A stretch of 64,000 bases of DNA, from NCBI GenBank assembly GCA_004558145.1, contig SFDQ01000008.1, positions 1 through 64,000 on the forward strand, written 5' to 3'. The stretch's first letter is position 1; every line of letters begins with the position of its first letter. Below are positions 6,516-18,196 of this stretch, piece after piece. The notes under the pieces are model-generated. The model did not search any database. It was not told the DNA's origin and was given only the letters and a program-made list of their open reading frames with translations. A program made the translations under genes and the position numbers. The DNA comes from Oscillospiraceae bacterium (lineage in GTDB: Bacteria > Bacillota_A > Clostridia > Oscillospirales > Ruminococcaceae).

Positions 6516-7364
6516 TCAGGGCTGGTCCGGGTCGGGGGCCTTGGGAGCCCGCTTGCCGCCCCGCAGGTAGACGCACTCGCTGCGCTTGTAGTATTTGGGG
6601 GCCAGCGCCTCGCTGGCGAAGCGCACCTTCAGCATGCCGCTGACGGGGTTGGCCTCGATGACCACGCCCTCGCCGTCCGGCGTGCGCACCACGCTGCCGT
6701 TCATGGGGGTGATGCTGTTCAGATACTCATAGGCCTTGTGCTCGTAGGAAAGGCAGCACATCAGCCGCCCGCAGGCTCCGGAAATTTTGGCCGGGTTCAG
6801 GGACAGGCCCTGCTCCTTGGCCATCTTGATGGACACCGGCTGGAAGTCCTTCAAAAAGCGGCTGCAGCAGAAGGGCTGGCCGCAGATGCCAAGGCCGCCC
6901 TTCATCTTGCTCTCGTCCCGCACGCCGATCTGGCGCAGCTCGATGCGGGTGTGCAGAGCGCCGGCCAGGTCCTTCACCAGCTCCCGGAAGTCCACCCGGC
7001 CGTCGGCGGTGAAGTAGAAAAGAATTTTGGAGCGGTCCAGGTTGTACTCCGCCTCCACCAGCTTCATTTCCAGCTTGTGGGCGGCGATGCGCTCGTTGCA
7101 CAGCTCGAAGGCGGCCTTCTCGTCCGCCCGGTTCTTTTCCATCCGACGCACGTCCACCGAGTCGGCCATCCGCTGGATGGGCTTGAGCTCCCGGCTCACC
7201 TGGCTGTCCGGCACGTCCCGGGGGCCGGCCACCACCTCGCCGCACTCGGTGCCGCGGGCGGTCTCCACCACAACGTAGTCCCCCTCCTTGACGTCAAAGC
7301 CGGTGGGGTCGAAATAATAGGCCTTTCCGCTGGCCTTGAAGCGCACTGAAATGACTTTTTTCAT
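6516..7364 (-). CDS. ricT: PSP1-domain protein RicT (YaaT)
   Basis: The 282-aa protein is the YaaT/RicT family member. In B. subtilis RicT works with RicA and RicF in a [4Fe-4S]-containing complex that promotes RNase Y dependent mRNA maturation and affects sporulation, competence and biofilm formation. The cysteine signatures CGQPFCCSRF (about 160-169) and CGRLMCC (about 197-203), which lie in the conserved PSP1 core, are intact. Charged helices occupy about 70-110. A short C-terminal Lys/Pro tail follows. Gene order holB-ricT is conserved. The Shine-Dalgarno (AGAGAG) is weak. RicA and RicF genes are not in this window. Confidence 0.94.
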   Translation of the reverse strand: MKKVISVRFKASGKAYYFDPTGFDVKEGDYVVVETARGTECGEVVAGPRDVPDSQVSRELKPIQRMADSVDVRRMEKNRADEKAAFELCNERIAAHKLEMKLVEAEYNLDRSKILFYFTADGRVDFRELVKDLAGALHTRIELRQIGVRDESKMKGGLGICGQPFCCSRFLKDFQPVSIKMAKEQGLSLNPAKISGACGRLMCCLSYEHKAYEYLNSITPMNGSVVRTPDGEGVVIEANPVSGMLKVRFASEALAPKYYKRSECVYLRGGKRAPKAPDPDQP

Positions 7365-7549
7365 GGGGTCAACTCTCTTTGCCCGGCCGCCGGGCGTGGG
7401 TGTCAGGTCCCTTGCCCGCGGCTGGTTTTGGGCAAGAGCGAAAGAGGGAAGAAAGATTTGGGGGACAGCCCGTCCGCCCGAAGGAAAAACACAAACCGCG
7501 CCGGGAAAGGCCCGGGCGGAAAAAACGCACAGAAAGGCGGGGCCGGCGT

Positions 7550-8458
7550 TCAGCCGGCCGCGTCGCAGAGTTTTGCCGCCAGCAGGGTGAACAGCAGCTT
7601 CTGGTTGAGGCTGCGGTCCATGCCGCGGCGGGCTTCGCCGCAGCCTTCGGCGCAGCGGGCGGCGGCGGACAGGGGCAGGCCCAGGCCCTCGGCCCCTTCC
7701 AGCACGGCGGCGGCCACGCAGGCCAGGTCCTCCAGCAGGCGGGCGGCGGCGGGGCGGTCCTTTTCCACGGCGGCCAGCAGCCGCATGGTCTCGTAGCGGT
7801 CGGCTTTGCCCACGGCCTTCGCCAGCTCCAGGGCAGCGTCCAGGCTGCGGCGGGCGGCGGGGTCGGTGGCGGCGGCCTTCGCGGGGCCGATGCGCCCGGC
7901 GTAGACCCGGGCCAGCAGCGCCGCGTCAGGGCAGCCGGGGCAGTTTTCTTTGAGATACGCCTCGCACTGGGCCGTGGTCACCGGGCACAGAAGGAACAGG
8001 CCGCAGCGGCTGCGGATGGTGGCCAGCACGGCGGCGGCGCTGGGCGCGGTGAGGATGAACAGCACCCCGGCAGGGGGCTCTTCCAGCACTTTGAGCAGGG
8101 CGTTGGCGGCGGAGGGGTTCATGTGGTGCGCGCCGTAGAAGATGACCACCCGCCCCGCGGCGGAGAGGGCCGTCTCATAGACGAGGCTGCGCACCTGGCG
8201 GGCCTGGCCCACCAAGATCTCGCCCCGCTGGCCCTGGCCCCGCACCTCGATGCACTCGCTGCTGCGCCCGGCCAGCACCGCCTCGGCGGCGTCGCCCCCT
8301 TCGGGGAAGAGGAAATCGGCCGCGAGGCACCGGGCGGCAAAGCCCGCGCCGCAGCCTTCTTCGGCGCACAAAAGCACACTATTGGAAAGCCGCCCTGCCT
8401 GCAGGGCGGCCTGAACGCTGTCTTTAAAGGCTTCGTTGCCCCGGATGCGGCTGAGCAT
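7550..8458 (-). CDS. holB: DNA polymerase III delta-prime subunit
   Basis: The 302-aa clamp-loader ATPase-like protein is recognised by its position between darA and ricT, by FYGAHHMNPSAANALLKVLEEPP near residues 108-130 (the sensor and LLKxLEEPP signature of delta-prime/gamma) and by RSRC near 150. The P-loop region (CAEEGCGAGF near 31) is degenerate, as is usual for the non-hydrolysing delta-prime subunit, and the zinc cysteines of bacterial gamma are absent. The start ATG shares its A with the stop of darA (TGATG), indicating coupling. A non-coding gap of 185 bp separates it from ricT. Confidence 0.87.
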   Translation of the reverse strand: MLSRIRGNEAFKDSVQAALQAGRLSNSVLLCAEEGCGAGFAARCLAADFLFPEGGDAAEAVLAGRSSECIEVRGQGQRGEILVGQARQVRSLVYETALSAAGRVVIFYGAHHMNPSAANALLKVLEEPPAGVLFILTAPSAAAVLATIRSRCGLFLLCPVTTAQCEAYLKENCPGCPDAALLARVYAGRIGPAKAAATDPAARRSLDAALELAKAVGKADRYETMRLLAAVEKDRPAAARLLEDLACVAAAVLEGAEGLGLPLSAAARCAEGCGEARRGMDRSLNQKLLFTLLAAKLCDAAG

Positions 8459-8781
8459 CACAGCTTTTCGAAGCGCTCCACGTTGGTGACGAAGATGGTG
8501 GCGCCGCCCACGGTGACCTGCAGCGGATAAGCGGTGGCCACGCCGATGCCGTAGCTGGCGGTGCTGGGCACCACCTCGGTGCGCTGCTTGCAGTGCTGGG
8601 CGATGATCTGGATGCAGGGATCCACCTTCTCATCGTCGGTGCCGATCATCAGGGTCATGTTGCCGGCCATCAGAAAGCCGCCGGTGGTGGACAGACGGGT
8701 GACGGAGAAGCCCTCCTGGATGAGGTGGTTGCAGACCTGTTTCGCGTCCTCTTTGTTGACGATGGCAGTGATGAGTTTCAT
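8458..8781 (-). CDS. darA: PII-like cyclic-di-AMP receptor (DarA/PstA, YaaQ)
   Basis: The 107-aa protein matches the Firmicutes DarA/PstA family, trimeric PII-like cytosolic proteins that bind cyclic di-AMP. Visible marks are MKLITAIVNKEDA at the start, a short B-loop, STTGGFLMAGNMTLMIGTD at about 32-50 and GGATIFV near the C-terminus. The open frame extends 54 codons upstream, but the start at 8781 gives the family length and follows a clear promoter. It leads the darA-holB unit. Confidence 0.95.
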   Translation of the reverse strand: MKLITAIVNKEDAKQVCNHLIQEGFSVTRLSTTGGFLMAGNMTLMIGTDDEKVDPCIQIIAQHCKQRTEVVPSTASYGIGVATAYPLQVTVGGATIFVTNVERFEKL

Positions 8782-8835
8782 GGTATCATACCCCTTTCCG
8801 GCCTGCCGCGGCGGCAGAGCCGTTTCTGTTACCTC

Positions 8836-8864
8836 ATTATACCACACACCACCGCGGATTTCCA
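8836..8864 (-). promoter_or_regulatory. promoter of darA
   Basis: Minus strand: TGGAAA (8864-8859), 17 bp, then TATAAT (8841-8836) with a TGG extension. The leader to the darA start is about 50 nt. Confidence 0.75.
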
Positions 8865-8897
8865 CAAAAAACGGCGCGCCCAAAGCGGGCGCGCCCC
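8865..8897 (-). terminator. terminator of the rhomboid-like gene
   Basis: Minus-strand stem GGCGCGCCC/GGGCGCGCC is followed by six T residues. It lies directly upstream of the darA promoter. Confidence 0.85.
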
Positions 8898-8915
8898 TTG
8901 CAAGGTGTTCTTGTC

Positions 8916-9581
8916 TCAGCGGCCCCGCCACTGGTTCTCCCACTCGCGGCGGCGACGGCGGGTCTCGGCGTCATTCTTCAGCCGGCGGAAGATGTCCGGC
9001 CCGAAGAAGACAAGGAAGTTCACAAGCCCCAGCACGGTGGCCAGCGCCTGGGTGAACTGGAAGGTGATGAGCAGAAACGCCACCTGCAGCACATAGAGGC
9101 CGCCGGCGATCCAGCCCAGCCACTTCACCTTCACCGGCAGCACGAAGAAGAGCATCAGCTGCATGTCGGGGAAGAGCCAGGCGAAGGCGAAGAAGAGGGA
9201 GTAGAACAGCGCCTCGCTGCTGCCCCAGCCGGTGAGCAGGCAGGCCACCCAGGCCCCCGCCATGCCCAGCAGGAAGTAAACGTCGAAGGTGAAGGCTCCC
9301 CAGGCCCGCTCCAGCGAAGTGCCTATCCAGTAGACGAGGTAGACCTCCAGCGCGAAGAACAGCGGGTTCATGGTGAGGGACGGGCTGAACACGAAGCTCA
9401 CCAGCCGCCACAGCTGCAGGTGCATAAGGCCCGACCGGGTGAGCTGCAGCAGATAATACACATTGCTGTTCACCAGCATGATGACCAGCCAGGCGGCGAT
9501 CTGCCCGCCGGCCACCACCAGCATCAGGTTCTTCGGCGCTTTGCGGCCGTAGCGGTATTGCATTTTTGCAAGCCAGTTCAT
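8916..9581 (-). CDS. rhomboid-like (derlin-type) membrane protein
   Basis: The 221-aa integral membrane protein has about six hydrophobic segments and a basic C-terminal tail (RRRRR near 209). The layout LQLWRLVSFVFSP in the first loop and GTSLERAWGAFTFDVYFLLG in the next segment resembles the rhomboid/derlin fold, including a derlin-like Trp-Arg pair. I see neither the GxSG serine motif nor the catalytic histidine context of active rhomboid proteases, so it is probably a non-proteolytic member. ATG follows AAAGGAGGACACACGCC. The 285-bp upstream region carries a cluster of DnaA-box-like 9-mers. The specific role is unknown. Confidence 0.7.
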   Translation of the reverse strand: MNWLAKMQYRYGRKAPKNLMLVVAGGQIAAWLVIMLVNSNVYYLLQLTRSGLMHLQLWRLVSFVFSPSLTMNPLFFALEVYLVYWIGTSLERAWGAFTFDVYFLLGMAGAWVACLLTGWGSSEALFYSLFFAFAWLFPDMQLMLFFVLPVKVKWLGWIAGGLYVLQVAFLLITFQFTQALATVLGLVNFLVFFGPDIFRRLKNDAETRRRRREWENQWRGR

Positions 9582-9685
9582 GGCGTGTGTCCTCCTTTGG
9601 GGCGGCCGGGGGCCGCGTGTTGTTTTTTTGTTGTGTGAGGCTGCGGGGGCACTTTCACCCGCATTTTTGGCATTTTGGGGCTTTC

Positions 9686-9815
9686 CATTCAACAAAAAGT
9701 TAATGGACCTTGAATTTTCCGCCCCGAATGTTGAAAACTAATGGGTTGAGCAGGGGTTCTTAACACTTTCAACAGAGTTTTCAACATTTCTGTGGAAAGT
9801 CGGGGTTTATACACA
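9686..9815. promoter_or_regulatory. cluster of DnaA-box-like 9-mers
   Basis: Six 9-mers match the box variants seen at oriC: CATTCAACA (9686), TGTTGAAAA (9729), CTTTCAACA (9766), TTTTCAACA (9778), TGTGGAAAG (9791) and TTATACACA (9807). They occur on both strands in AT-rich DNA between yitT and the rhomboid-like gene. DnaA binding is inferred. Confidence 0.5.
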
Positions 9816-9867
9816 TTGTAAACGGATTGGGCCCTGTTTGCAAGAAAAATGGAGAATTGATGTGGTT

Positions 9868-10749
9868 TCAGCCGGTCTTTTCGCCCACTTCCGGGGCGCG
9901 GAAGCCCTCGCCGAACACCTCGCTGGCCTCGCAGATCATCACCAGCGCCCGGGGGTCCACCCGGTGGGCCGCCGTGCGCACCTTGAACACCTCGTTGTTG
10001 GAGCAGGCGCACATCACCATCCGCCGGGGCAGGCCGGAATAGCTGCCGGTCACGTCCACCAGGGTGCTGCCCCGCTCAACCGCCGCGTCGATGGCCCGGC
10101 TCACCGCCTGGCCCTCGTTGGTGATGACCAGCACCAGCTTGCCGCTGCCCGCGCCGTAGATGATTTTGTCCATCACGATGGTGAGGGCGAAGGCGCTGAC
10201 CATGCCGTAGAGCGCGGCGTCGATGTCGCCGAAGGCGGGGATGCCCAGCAGGATGACCGACGCGTCGATGGCAAGGCTGAGGTTGCCGAAACTGATGTGG
10301 GGGGCCTTGCGCTTGGCGGCGTGGATGAGGAAGTCCGACCCGCCGGTGGAGGAGCCTCTCATATAAATAAGGGAGAGCCCCGCGCCCATCAGCACGCCGC
10401 TGAAGCCCGCCGCCAGCAGGCGGCTGCCCTCGTAGACGGGGAAGAGGGGCAGCACGAAGTCGATGATGACGGTGCTGATGACCATGGTGCGCAGGCTTTT
10501 GAGGAAAAAGCCGTGGCCCAGCGTGCGCCAGGTGAGCAGCACCAGAGGCACGTTCAGCGCCAGGGTGACCATGCCCACCGGCAGGCCCCACAGATAGTTG
10601 ATGATGAGGGCCATGCCCGACAGGCCCCCGGTGGCAAAGCCGCCTTTGAGGGCGAAGGTATAGACCCCCACCCCCATGAGAAAGCTGCCCGCCAGGTCAA
10701 AGGCCAGGTCGGTGGCGTGTTCCTTCCAGCGGGACGTTCTGCGCTTCAT
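9868..10749 (-). CDS. YitT family membrane protein
   Basis: The 293-aa protein has the DUF161 membrane region with five to six segments (about 20-220), containing GGFATGGLSGMALII and SSTGGSDFL, followed by a soluble DUF2179 domain (about 225-293). This is the normal YitT architecture. Transport has been proposed for the family but no substrate is established. I list the ATG at 10749; a TTG six bases upstream is better spaced from the GGAGGGG and could be the true start. The gene has its own promoter (TATAAT, 10795-10790) just after the yeiH terminator. Confidence 0.88.
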   Translation of the reverse strand: MKRRTSRWKEHATDLAFDLAGSFLMGVGVYTFALKGGFATGGLSGMALIINYLWGLPVGMVTLALNVPLVLLTWRTLGHGFFLKSLRTMVISTVIIDFVLPLFPVYEGSRLLAAGFSGVLMGAGLSLIYMRGSSTGGSDFLIHAAKRKAPHISFGNLSLAIDASVILLGIPAFGDIDAALYGMVSAFALTIVMDKIIYGAGSGKLVLVITNEGQAVSRAIDAAVERGSTLVDVTGSYSGLPRRMVMCACSNNEVFKVRTAAHRVDPRALVMICEASEVFGEGFRAPEVGEKTG

Positions 10750-10789
10750 GGTCAATGGGGACCCCTCCTTTTTTGCGGGATACAGTCCC

Positions 10790-10795
10790 ATTATA
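10790..10795 (-). promoter_or_regulatory. -10 element of yitT
   Basis: TATAAT on the minus strand, 41 bp before the yitT ATG. A weak TTTTCA is found 17 bp further upstream, inside the tail of the preceding terminator. Confidence 0.5.
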
Positions 10796-10814
10796 TCCTA
10801 TGCCGGGGCAAATG

Positions 10815-10846
10815 AAAAGCGGCGCTCCCGGCAAGGGGAGCGCCGC
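10815..10846 (-). terminator. terminator of the yeiH-like gene
   Basis: Perfect 11-bp stem GCGGCGCTCCC/GGGAGCGCCGC with a short T-run (TTTTC) on the minus strand. Confidence 0.75.
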
Positions 10847-10862
10847 GCGCTTTATAAAGAAC

Positions 10863-11873
10863 TCACAGAAGGAACAGCCGGATGAGGCCCAGGGCGAACA
10901 GCACCTGGCACACACCCACCGACAGGCCGTAGCCCAGGGCGCGGGGGCCCTCCTTGACCAGGTCCCGGAACTTGACCCGCATGCCGATGGCCGCCAGGGC
11001 GATGATCTCGAACTGGCCGCTGACGAACTTGGCCGCCGCGCTCACCGGCGCGGGCACCACGCCCAGGGTGTTCAGCACCGCCATGATGAAGAAGCCGATG
11101 ATGAACCAGGGCACACCGGCCTTGACGCCGCCCGCCGCCTTGCCGCCGGCGAAGAGGCTGCCCTCCTCCTCGGGGTTGAGGCGGGAGAAGGCCAGCGCCA
11201 CGAACACGATGAACACGATGCGGATAATTTTGAAGATGGTGGCGTCGGGCACGAACTCCGGCCCCACCAGGCCGGCGGAGGCGATGACCTGACCGATGGA
11301 CTGCATCACGCCGCCGATCATGGCGGTGGTGGGCAGCATGGCGTGGTTATAGACAAGGCCGGTGATGACCGGCAGCAGCACCATGAGCACGGTGCCGGTG
11401 ACGTTGACGATGGTGATGGAGATGCCCTTGTCCTTGCTGTCGGCCCCCACCACAGGGGAGACGGTGGCGATGGCGCTGGAGCCGCACACCGCGTTGCCCG
11501 CGCCCATCAGAAGGCAGAACCGCCGCCCAAAGCCGAAGCGCCGGCCGATGAGGTAGGCGGCGGTGATGGTGAGGGCCATCTGGCAGACGATGAAGCCCAC
11601 GCCGGAAAGGCCCACGGCCACGATGTCGCTGAGCACCAGCGTCGCGCCGGTGAGGACGATGGAGTATTCCAGCAGGCTGCGCTCGGAGAACTTGGTGCCC
11701 GCGTCCATGCCGGGCTTGTTCAAAAAGGTGTTGCCGCACACCATGCCGATGCCGATGGCGAACAGCGCCGCGCCCACCGAAGGCACGAACTTGGCGATGC
11801 CCTGGGCGATGAGCCCGATGACGAGACAGGCCAAAAAGCCCGGCGCTTTTTTCAAAACTTGTTCCTTCACCAT
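10863..11873 (-). CDS. YeiH/UPF0324 family putative anion exporter
   Basis: The 336-aa polytopic protein has about ten membrane segments and the family signatures GAGNAVCGSSAIATVSPVV (about 140-158) and NVTGTVLMVLLPV (about 172-184). YeiH proteins are predicted sulfate or sulfonate exporters, but direct transport evidence is limited. It is transcribed divergently from a LysR regulator, the usual YeiH/LysR pairing, which suggests regulation by that neighbour. I trim 17 codons to the ATG at 11873 (MVKEQVLKK). Confidence 0.9.
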   Translation of the reverse strand: MVKEQVLKKAPGFLACLVIGLIAQGIAKFVPSVGAALFAIGIGMVCGNTFLNKPGMDAGTKFSERSLLEYSIVLTGATLVLSDIVAVGLSGVGFIVCQMALTITAAYLIGRRFGFGRRFCLLMGAGNAVCGSSAIATVSPVVGADSKDKGISITIVNVTGTVLMVLLPVITGLVYNHAMLPTTAMIGGVMQSIGQVIASAGLVGPEFVPDATIFKIIRIVFIVFVALAFSRLNPEEEGSLFAGGKAAGGVKAGVPWFIIGFFIMAVLNTLGVVPAPVSAAAKFVSGQFEIIALAAIGMRVKFRDLVKEGPRALGYGLSVGVCQVLFALGLIRLFLL

Positions 11874-11959
11874 TGCGTTTTTCCCCGTTCCTCTTGATTT
11901 TTTGCCCCCTTGCGGGGCTGGCACGCCTTGATTATACGGCCCCTTTCATATAAAATCAA

Positions 11960-12006
11960 TTTAGAGATAGCCATTAACTTATCAACAATTCTTATAGTTT
12001 TCCACA
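11960..12006. promoter_or_regulatory. yeiH-lysR divergent control region
   Basis: The 149-bp divergent gap is AT-rich and contains an imperfect LysR-type dyad (ATAGCCATTAACTTAT, ATA-N10-TAT, about 11967-11982). It also holds two DnaA-box-like 9-mers, TTATCAACA (11979-11987) and TTTTCCACA (11998-12006). The operator call is tentative. Confidence 0.35.
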
Positions 12007-12022
12007 AAAGGGGGAAGGGCCC

Positions 12023-12907
12023 GTGGTGGACCCGAAACTGACCACATTTCTCACGCTGGTGGAGGAAAAAACGACGGTGCGCTGCGCCGAGGCGCTGCAC
12101 CTGAGCCAGCCCGCTGTGACCCAGCACATCCGGGCGCTGGAGGCGGAGTACGGGGTGAAGCTGTTCGCCAAGGAGGGCCGGCGGCTGACCCTCACCGAGG
12201 CGGGGGCGCGGTTTTACCGGCTGGCGCGGCGGCTTCCGGCCATGGAGGCCCAGCTGCGGGCGGCGCTGACCGAGGGCCAGGCCGCGCCGCTGCACTTCGG
12301 GGTGACCCGCAGCATCGGGGAGGGGCTGATGCCCCGGCTGGCTCCGGCGCTGCTGGACGCGCTGCCCGCGCGCCGGCTGGAGATGCGGCTGCAAAACACC
12401 CGCACCCTTTTGGAAGAGCTGGACAAAGGAGAGATAGAGTTTGCCCTCATCGAGGGCAACGCCAGCCACCGGCGCTACTGCTGCCGGCCTTTTTACACCG
12501 CCCGCTTTTCGGCGCTGGGGGCGGCGGAGGGCCGCTGGGCGGGGTGCAGGACGCTGGCGGCGCTGTGCTCCGCGCCGCTGCTGGTGCGGGAGACGGGCAG
12601 CGGCAGCCGGGAGATACTGGAGAGCGCCCTGGCGGCCCGGGGCCTTGCGGCGGAGGACTTTGCCGCCTGCCACGTGTTCGAGAGCGTGCCGGTGCTGCTG
12701 GAGCTGGCGGCGGCGGACCGGGGGGTGACCTTCGCCTACGAGGTGGCCGCCGCGCCCCTTCTGGAGAGCGGGCGGCTGGCCCGGCTGGCGGAAGGGGATT
12801 TTTCCATCACCCGGCCCTTCACCTTCGTCACCCTGCCGGACAGCCCCCTCGCGCGCCAGGAGCAGTATCTCTTTGAGCACATCCGGGACCTGTGCGCCCG
12901 GCTGTGA
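12023..12907 (+). CDS. LysR family transcriptional regulator
   Basis: The 294-aa protein has an N-terminal winged helix-turn-helix (about residues 3-60: LHLSQPAVTQHIRALEAEYGVKLF is the recognition segment) and a C-terminal co-inducer domain of two alpha/beta lobes (about 90-290) containing LVRETGSGSREILE near 190. Start is GTG at 12023 after GGGGGAAGGG; a second GTG follows immediately. Its divergent position makes it the likely regulator of the yeiH-like gene. Effector unknown. Confidence 0.92.
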   Translation: MVDPKLTTFLTLVEEKTTVRCAEALHLSQPAVTQHIRALEAEYGVKLFAKEGRRLTLTEAGARFYRLARRLPAMEAQLRAALTEGQAAPLHFGVTRSIGEGLMPRLAPALLDALPARRLEMRLQNTRTLLEELDKGEIEFALIEGNASHRRYCCRPFYTARFSALGAAEGRWAGCRTLAALCSAPLLVRETGSGSREILESALAARGLAAEDFAACHVFESVPVLLELAAADRGVTFAYEVAAAPLLESGRLARLAEGDFSITRPFTFVTLPDSPLARQEQYLFEHIRDLCARL

Positions 12908-12987
12908 GGGATTTTTAAAGGACGGGCAAAACAGGGGAGGGGCGGCCTTTCCCGGTTTTGGCCGAACCCCCGGACGAACGCCCTGAC

Positions 12988-13256
12988 TTTTCAACATGGG
13001 CGCGCGGAAATGTGAGGAAAGGCCGGCCTTTCAACAAAAGTCGGCAAACCCACAGGACGGGCCGCCCTTCTTATGAAAGGCGAGCAAAAACATGGGACGA
13101 ACTGCCCTTCTTATGGGAGGCGTGCAAAAACATGGGACGGGCCGCCCTTCTTATGGAAGGCGTGCAAAAAACGTGGGACGAACTGCCCTTCTTATGGAAG
13201 GCGTACAAAAACATGGGACGGGCCGCCTTTTCAACATCAGGGCGGACAAAAACGCA
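12988..13256. repeat. 40-bp tandem repeat array flanked by TTTTCAACA motifs
   Basis: Units start at 13055, 13095, 13135, 13176 and a degenerate one at 13216. Each reads GGAC-GGGCCG or GAACTG-CCCTTCTTATG-GGAGGCGTGCAAAAACATG. The GGGCCG and GAACTG versions alternate, so the array is an 80-bp A-B pair duplicated. TTTTCAACA or CTTTCAACA occurs at 12988, 13028 and 13228. No spacers and no gene are present; it sits between the convergent lysR and nifJ genes. Confidence 0.85.
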
Positions 13257-13290
13257 AAAAAGGACCCCCGCGAAACGCGGGGGTCCTTTT
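13252..13290. terminator. bidirectional terminator between lysR and nifJ
   Basis: Perfect stem AGGACCCCCGCG/CGCGGGGGTCCT with an AAA loop, T4 on the plus side and an A-rich tract that gives T residues on the minus side. Confidence 0.85.
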
Positions 13291-13313
13291 GTTATGCCGT
13301 TCGGGCGATGCGA

Positions 13314-16856
<3,543 letters not shown>

Positions 16857-16986
16857 TTTTCTTCCTCCATAGCATGTGATTTAACGTTTCCTGCCATTGC
16901 TGGCAGGCCCGCGTTATCCTGCCCGCGCGCACGAAAAACCGGCAGCGCCGGTCCTCCGCGCATGCGGACAGCTTCTGCTGTGTATT

Positions 16987-17016
16987 ATTCTATCAAAACA
17001 AATGTGTAAAGTAAAC
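16987..17016 (-). promoter_or_regulatory. promoter of nifJ
   Basis: Minus strand GTTTAC (17016-17011), 18 bp, TAGAAT (16992-16987). The leader of about 125 nt contains a CCTGCCA/TGGCAGG hairpin. Nothing else is seen in the 340-bp nifJ-corC gap except the opposing promoter at 17112. Confidence 0.6.
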
Positions 17017-17111
17017 CATTTTCCGGGCGCTTTTTGCCCCTTGGATGCAAAAAAAGCGGCGCGAGGCGGCCCTTTTGGCGCAAAACCGCCCGCTTTTGGC
17101 CCTTTGGCGGT

Positions 17112-17140
17112 TTGACAAGGGTGGGCTTTGCCGCTATGAT
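17112..17140 (+). promoter_or_regulatory. promoter of the corC-nudix operon
   Basis: TTGACA (17112-17117), 17 bp, TATGAT (17135-17140): a near-consensus sigma-A promoter, 58 bp before the ATG. Confidence 0.85.
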
Positions 17141-17197
17141 GTAGTATATATATGCATTTCAGCCCGGGCAGCCCCCGGGCAGAATGGGGAGGGACCC

Positions 17198-18196
17198 ATG
17201 GATACGACTTTCATCGCGGCGGCAGCGCCGGCGGGCGCCGGCGTGTTCGCCGCGGGGGCGGCGGCGCTGGTGCTGGCGCTGCTGGCGGGCCTTGCCGCCG
17301 GCTGGGCCGCCGCAAAGCGGGGCGTGCAGCTGCCCGCTGCCTTGAGCCGCCTTTTGGACAAGGCGGGCCTTGGCAACGAGGAGCAGGTGACCGAAGAGGA
17401 CCTGTATGAGATGGTGGACGACGCCGACCAGCAGGACCTCATCGACGAGAACCAGAAGGAGATGATCACCAACATCTTCGATCTGGGCGAGGTGACCGCC
17501 GGCGACATCATGACCCACCGCATGGACATGGTGGCGGTGGAGGAGAATGCCGGCTGCCGCTCGGTCATCAAGGCGGCGGTGGAAAGCGGCAACAGCCGCC
17601 TGCCCATCTACCGCAAGACCACCGACGAGATCGTGGGCGTTCTGTATGTGAAGGACCTTTTGCGCCTGTTCGACGAGCCGGCGGCGCTGGAGGGCCCGGT
17701 GAGCCGCTTTGCCCGGCCGGTGATGTTCGTGCCCGAGAGCCGCCCGGCGGGCCAGCTGCTGCTGGACTTCCGCCGCGAGCGCACCATGATCGCCATCGTG
17801 GTGGACGAATACGGCGGCACGGCGGGCCTTGTGAGCATGGAGGACATCCTGGAAGAAATCGTCGGCGACATCCAGGACGAATACGACGACGAGGAGGCCG
17901 AACTGGTGGCCCAGGGCGACGGCTACGCCGTGGACGGGGCCATCGACCTTGCGGACGTGTTCGAGGCCTTCGGCATGGAGTGCCCGGAGCCGAACGAGGA
18001 CGAGGAGTTCGACACCCCCGGCGGCCTCATCATCGACAAGCTGGGCCGCATCCCCGAGGAAGGGGAGAAGGCGGCGGTGGAATGGTGCGGCCTGCGCTTT
18101 GAGGTGCTCAAGGCGGGCGAGCGGCGCATCCAGCGGGTGCTGTGCACCCGGCTGCCCGACGCGGCCGCGCCCGGAAAGGAAAAGGAGAAAACATGA
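17198..18196 (+). CDS. CBS-pair/CorC_HlyC domain protein, membrane-anchored
   Basis: The 332-aa protein has a hydrophobic Ala/Leu-rich N-terminal segment (about 10-38), an acidic stretch, a CBS pair (about 100-225; DIMTHRMDMVAVEE and SRLPIYRKTTDEIVGVLYVKD) and the CorC_HlyC domain (about 245-325; GGLIIDKLGRIPEEGE). The last domain accompanies Mg/Co efflux or haemolysin C-like proteins. Only one membrane segment is present instead of a four-helix DUF21 module, so it is a short form. It may act in ion homeostasis together with a DUF21 partner elsewhere; that is inference. The ATG follows GGGGAGGGACCC. It overlaps the downstream Nudix gene by ATGA. Confidence 0.87.
   Translation: MDTTFIAAAAPAGAGVFAAGAAALVLALLAGLAAGWAAAKRGVQLPAALSRLLDKAGLGNEEQVTEEDLYEMVDDADQQDLIDENQKEMITNIFDLGEVTAGDIMTHRMDMVAVEENAGCRSVIKAAVESGNSRLPIYRKTTDEIVGVLYVKDLLRLFDEPAALEGPVSRFARPVMFVPESRPAGQLLLDFRRERTMIAIVVDEYGGTAGLVSMEDILEEIVGDIQDEYDDEEAELVAQGDGYAVDGAIDLADVFEAFGMECPEPNEDEEFDTPGGLIIDKLGRIPEEGEKAAVEWCGLRFEVLKAGERRIQRVLCTRLPDAAAPGKEKEKT

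Noticed and set aside
13055..13256. Possible CRISPR array
   Set aside because: Units are contiguous 40-bp repeats without unique spacers, and no cas genes are present.
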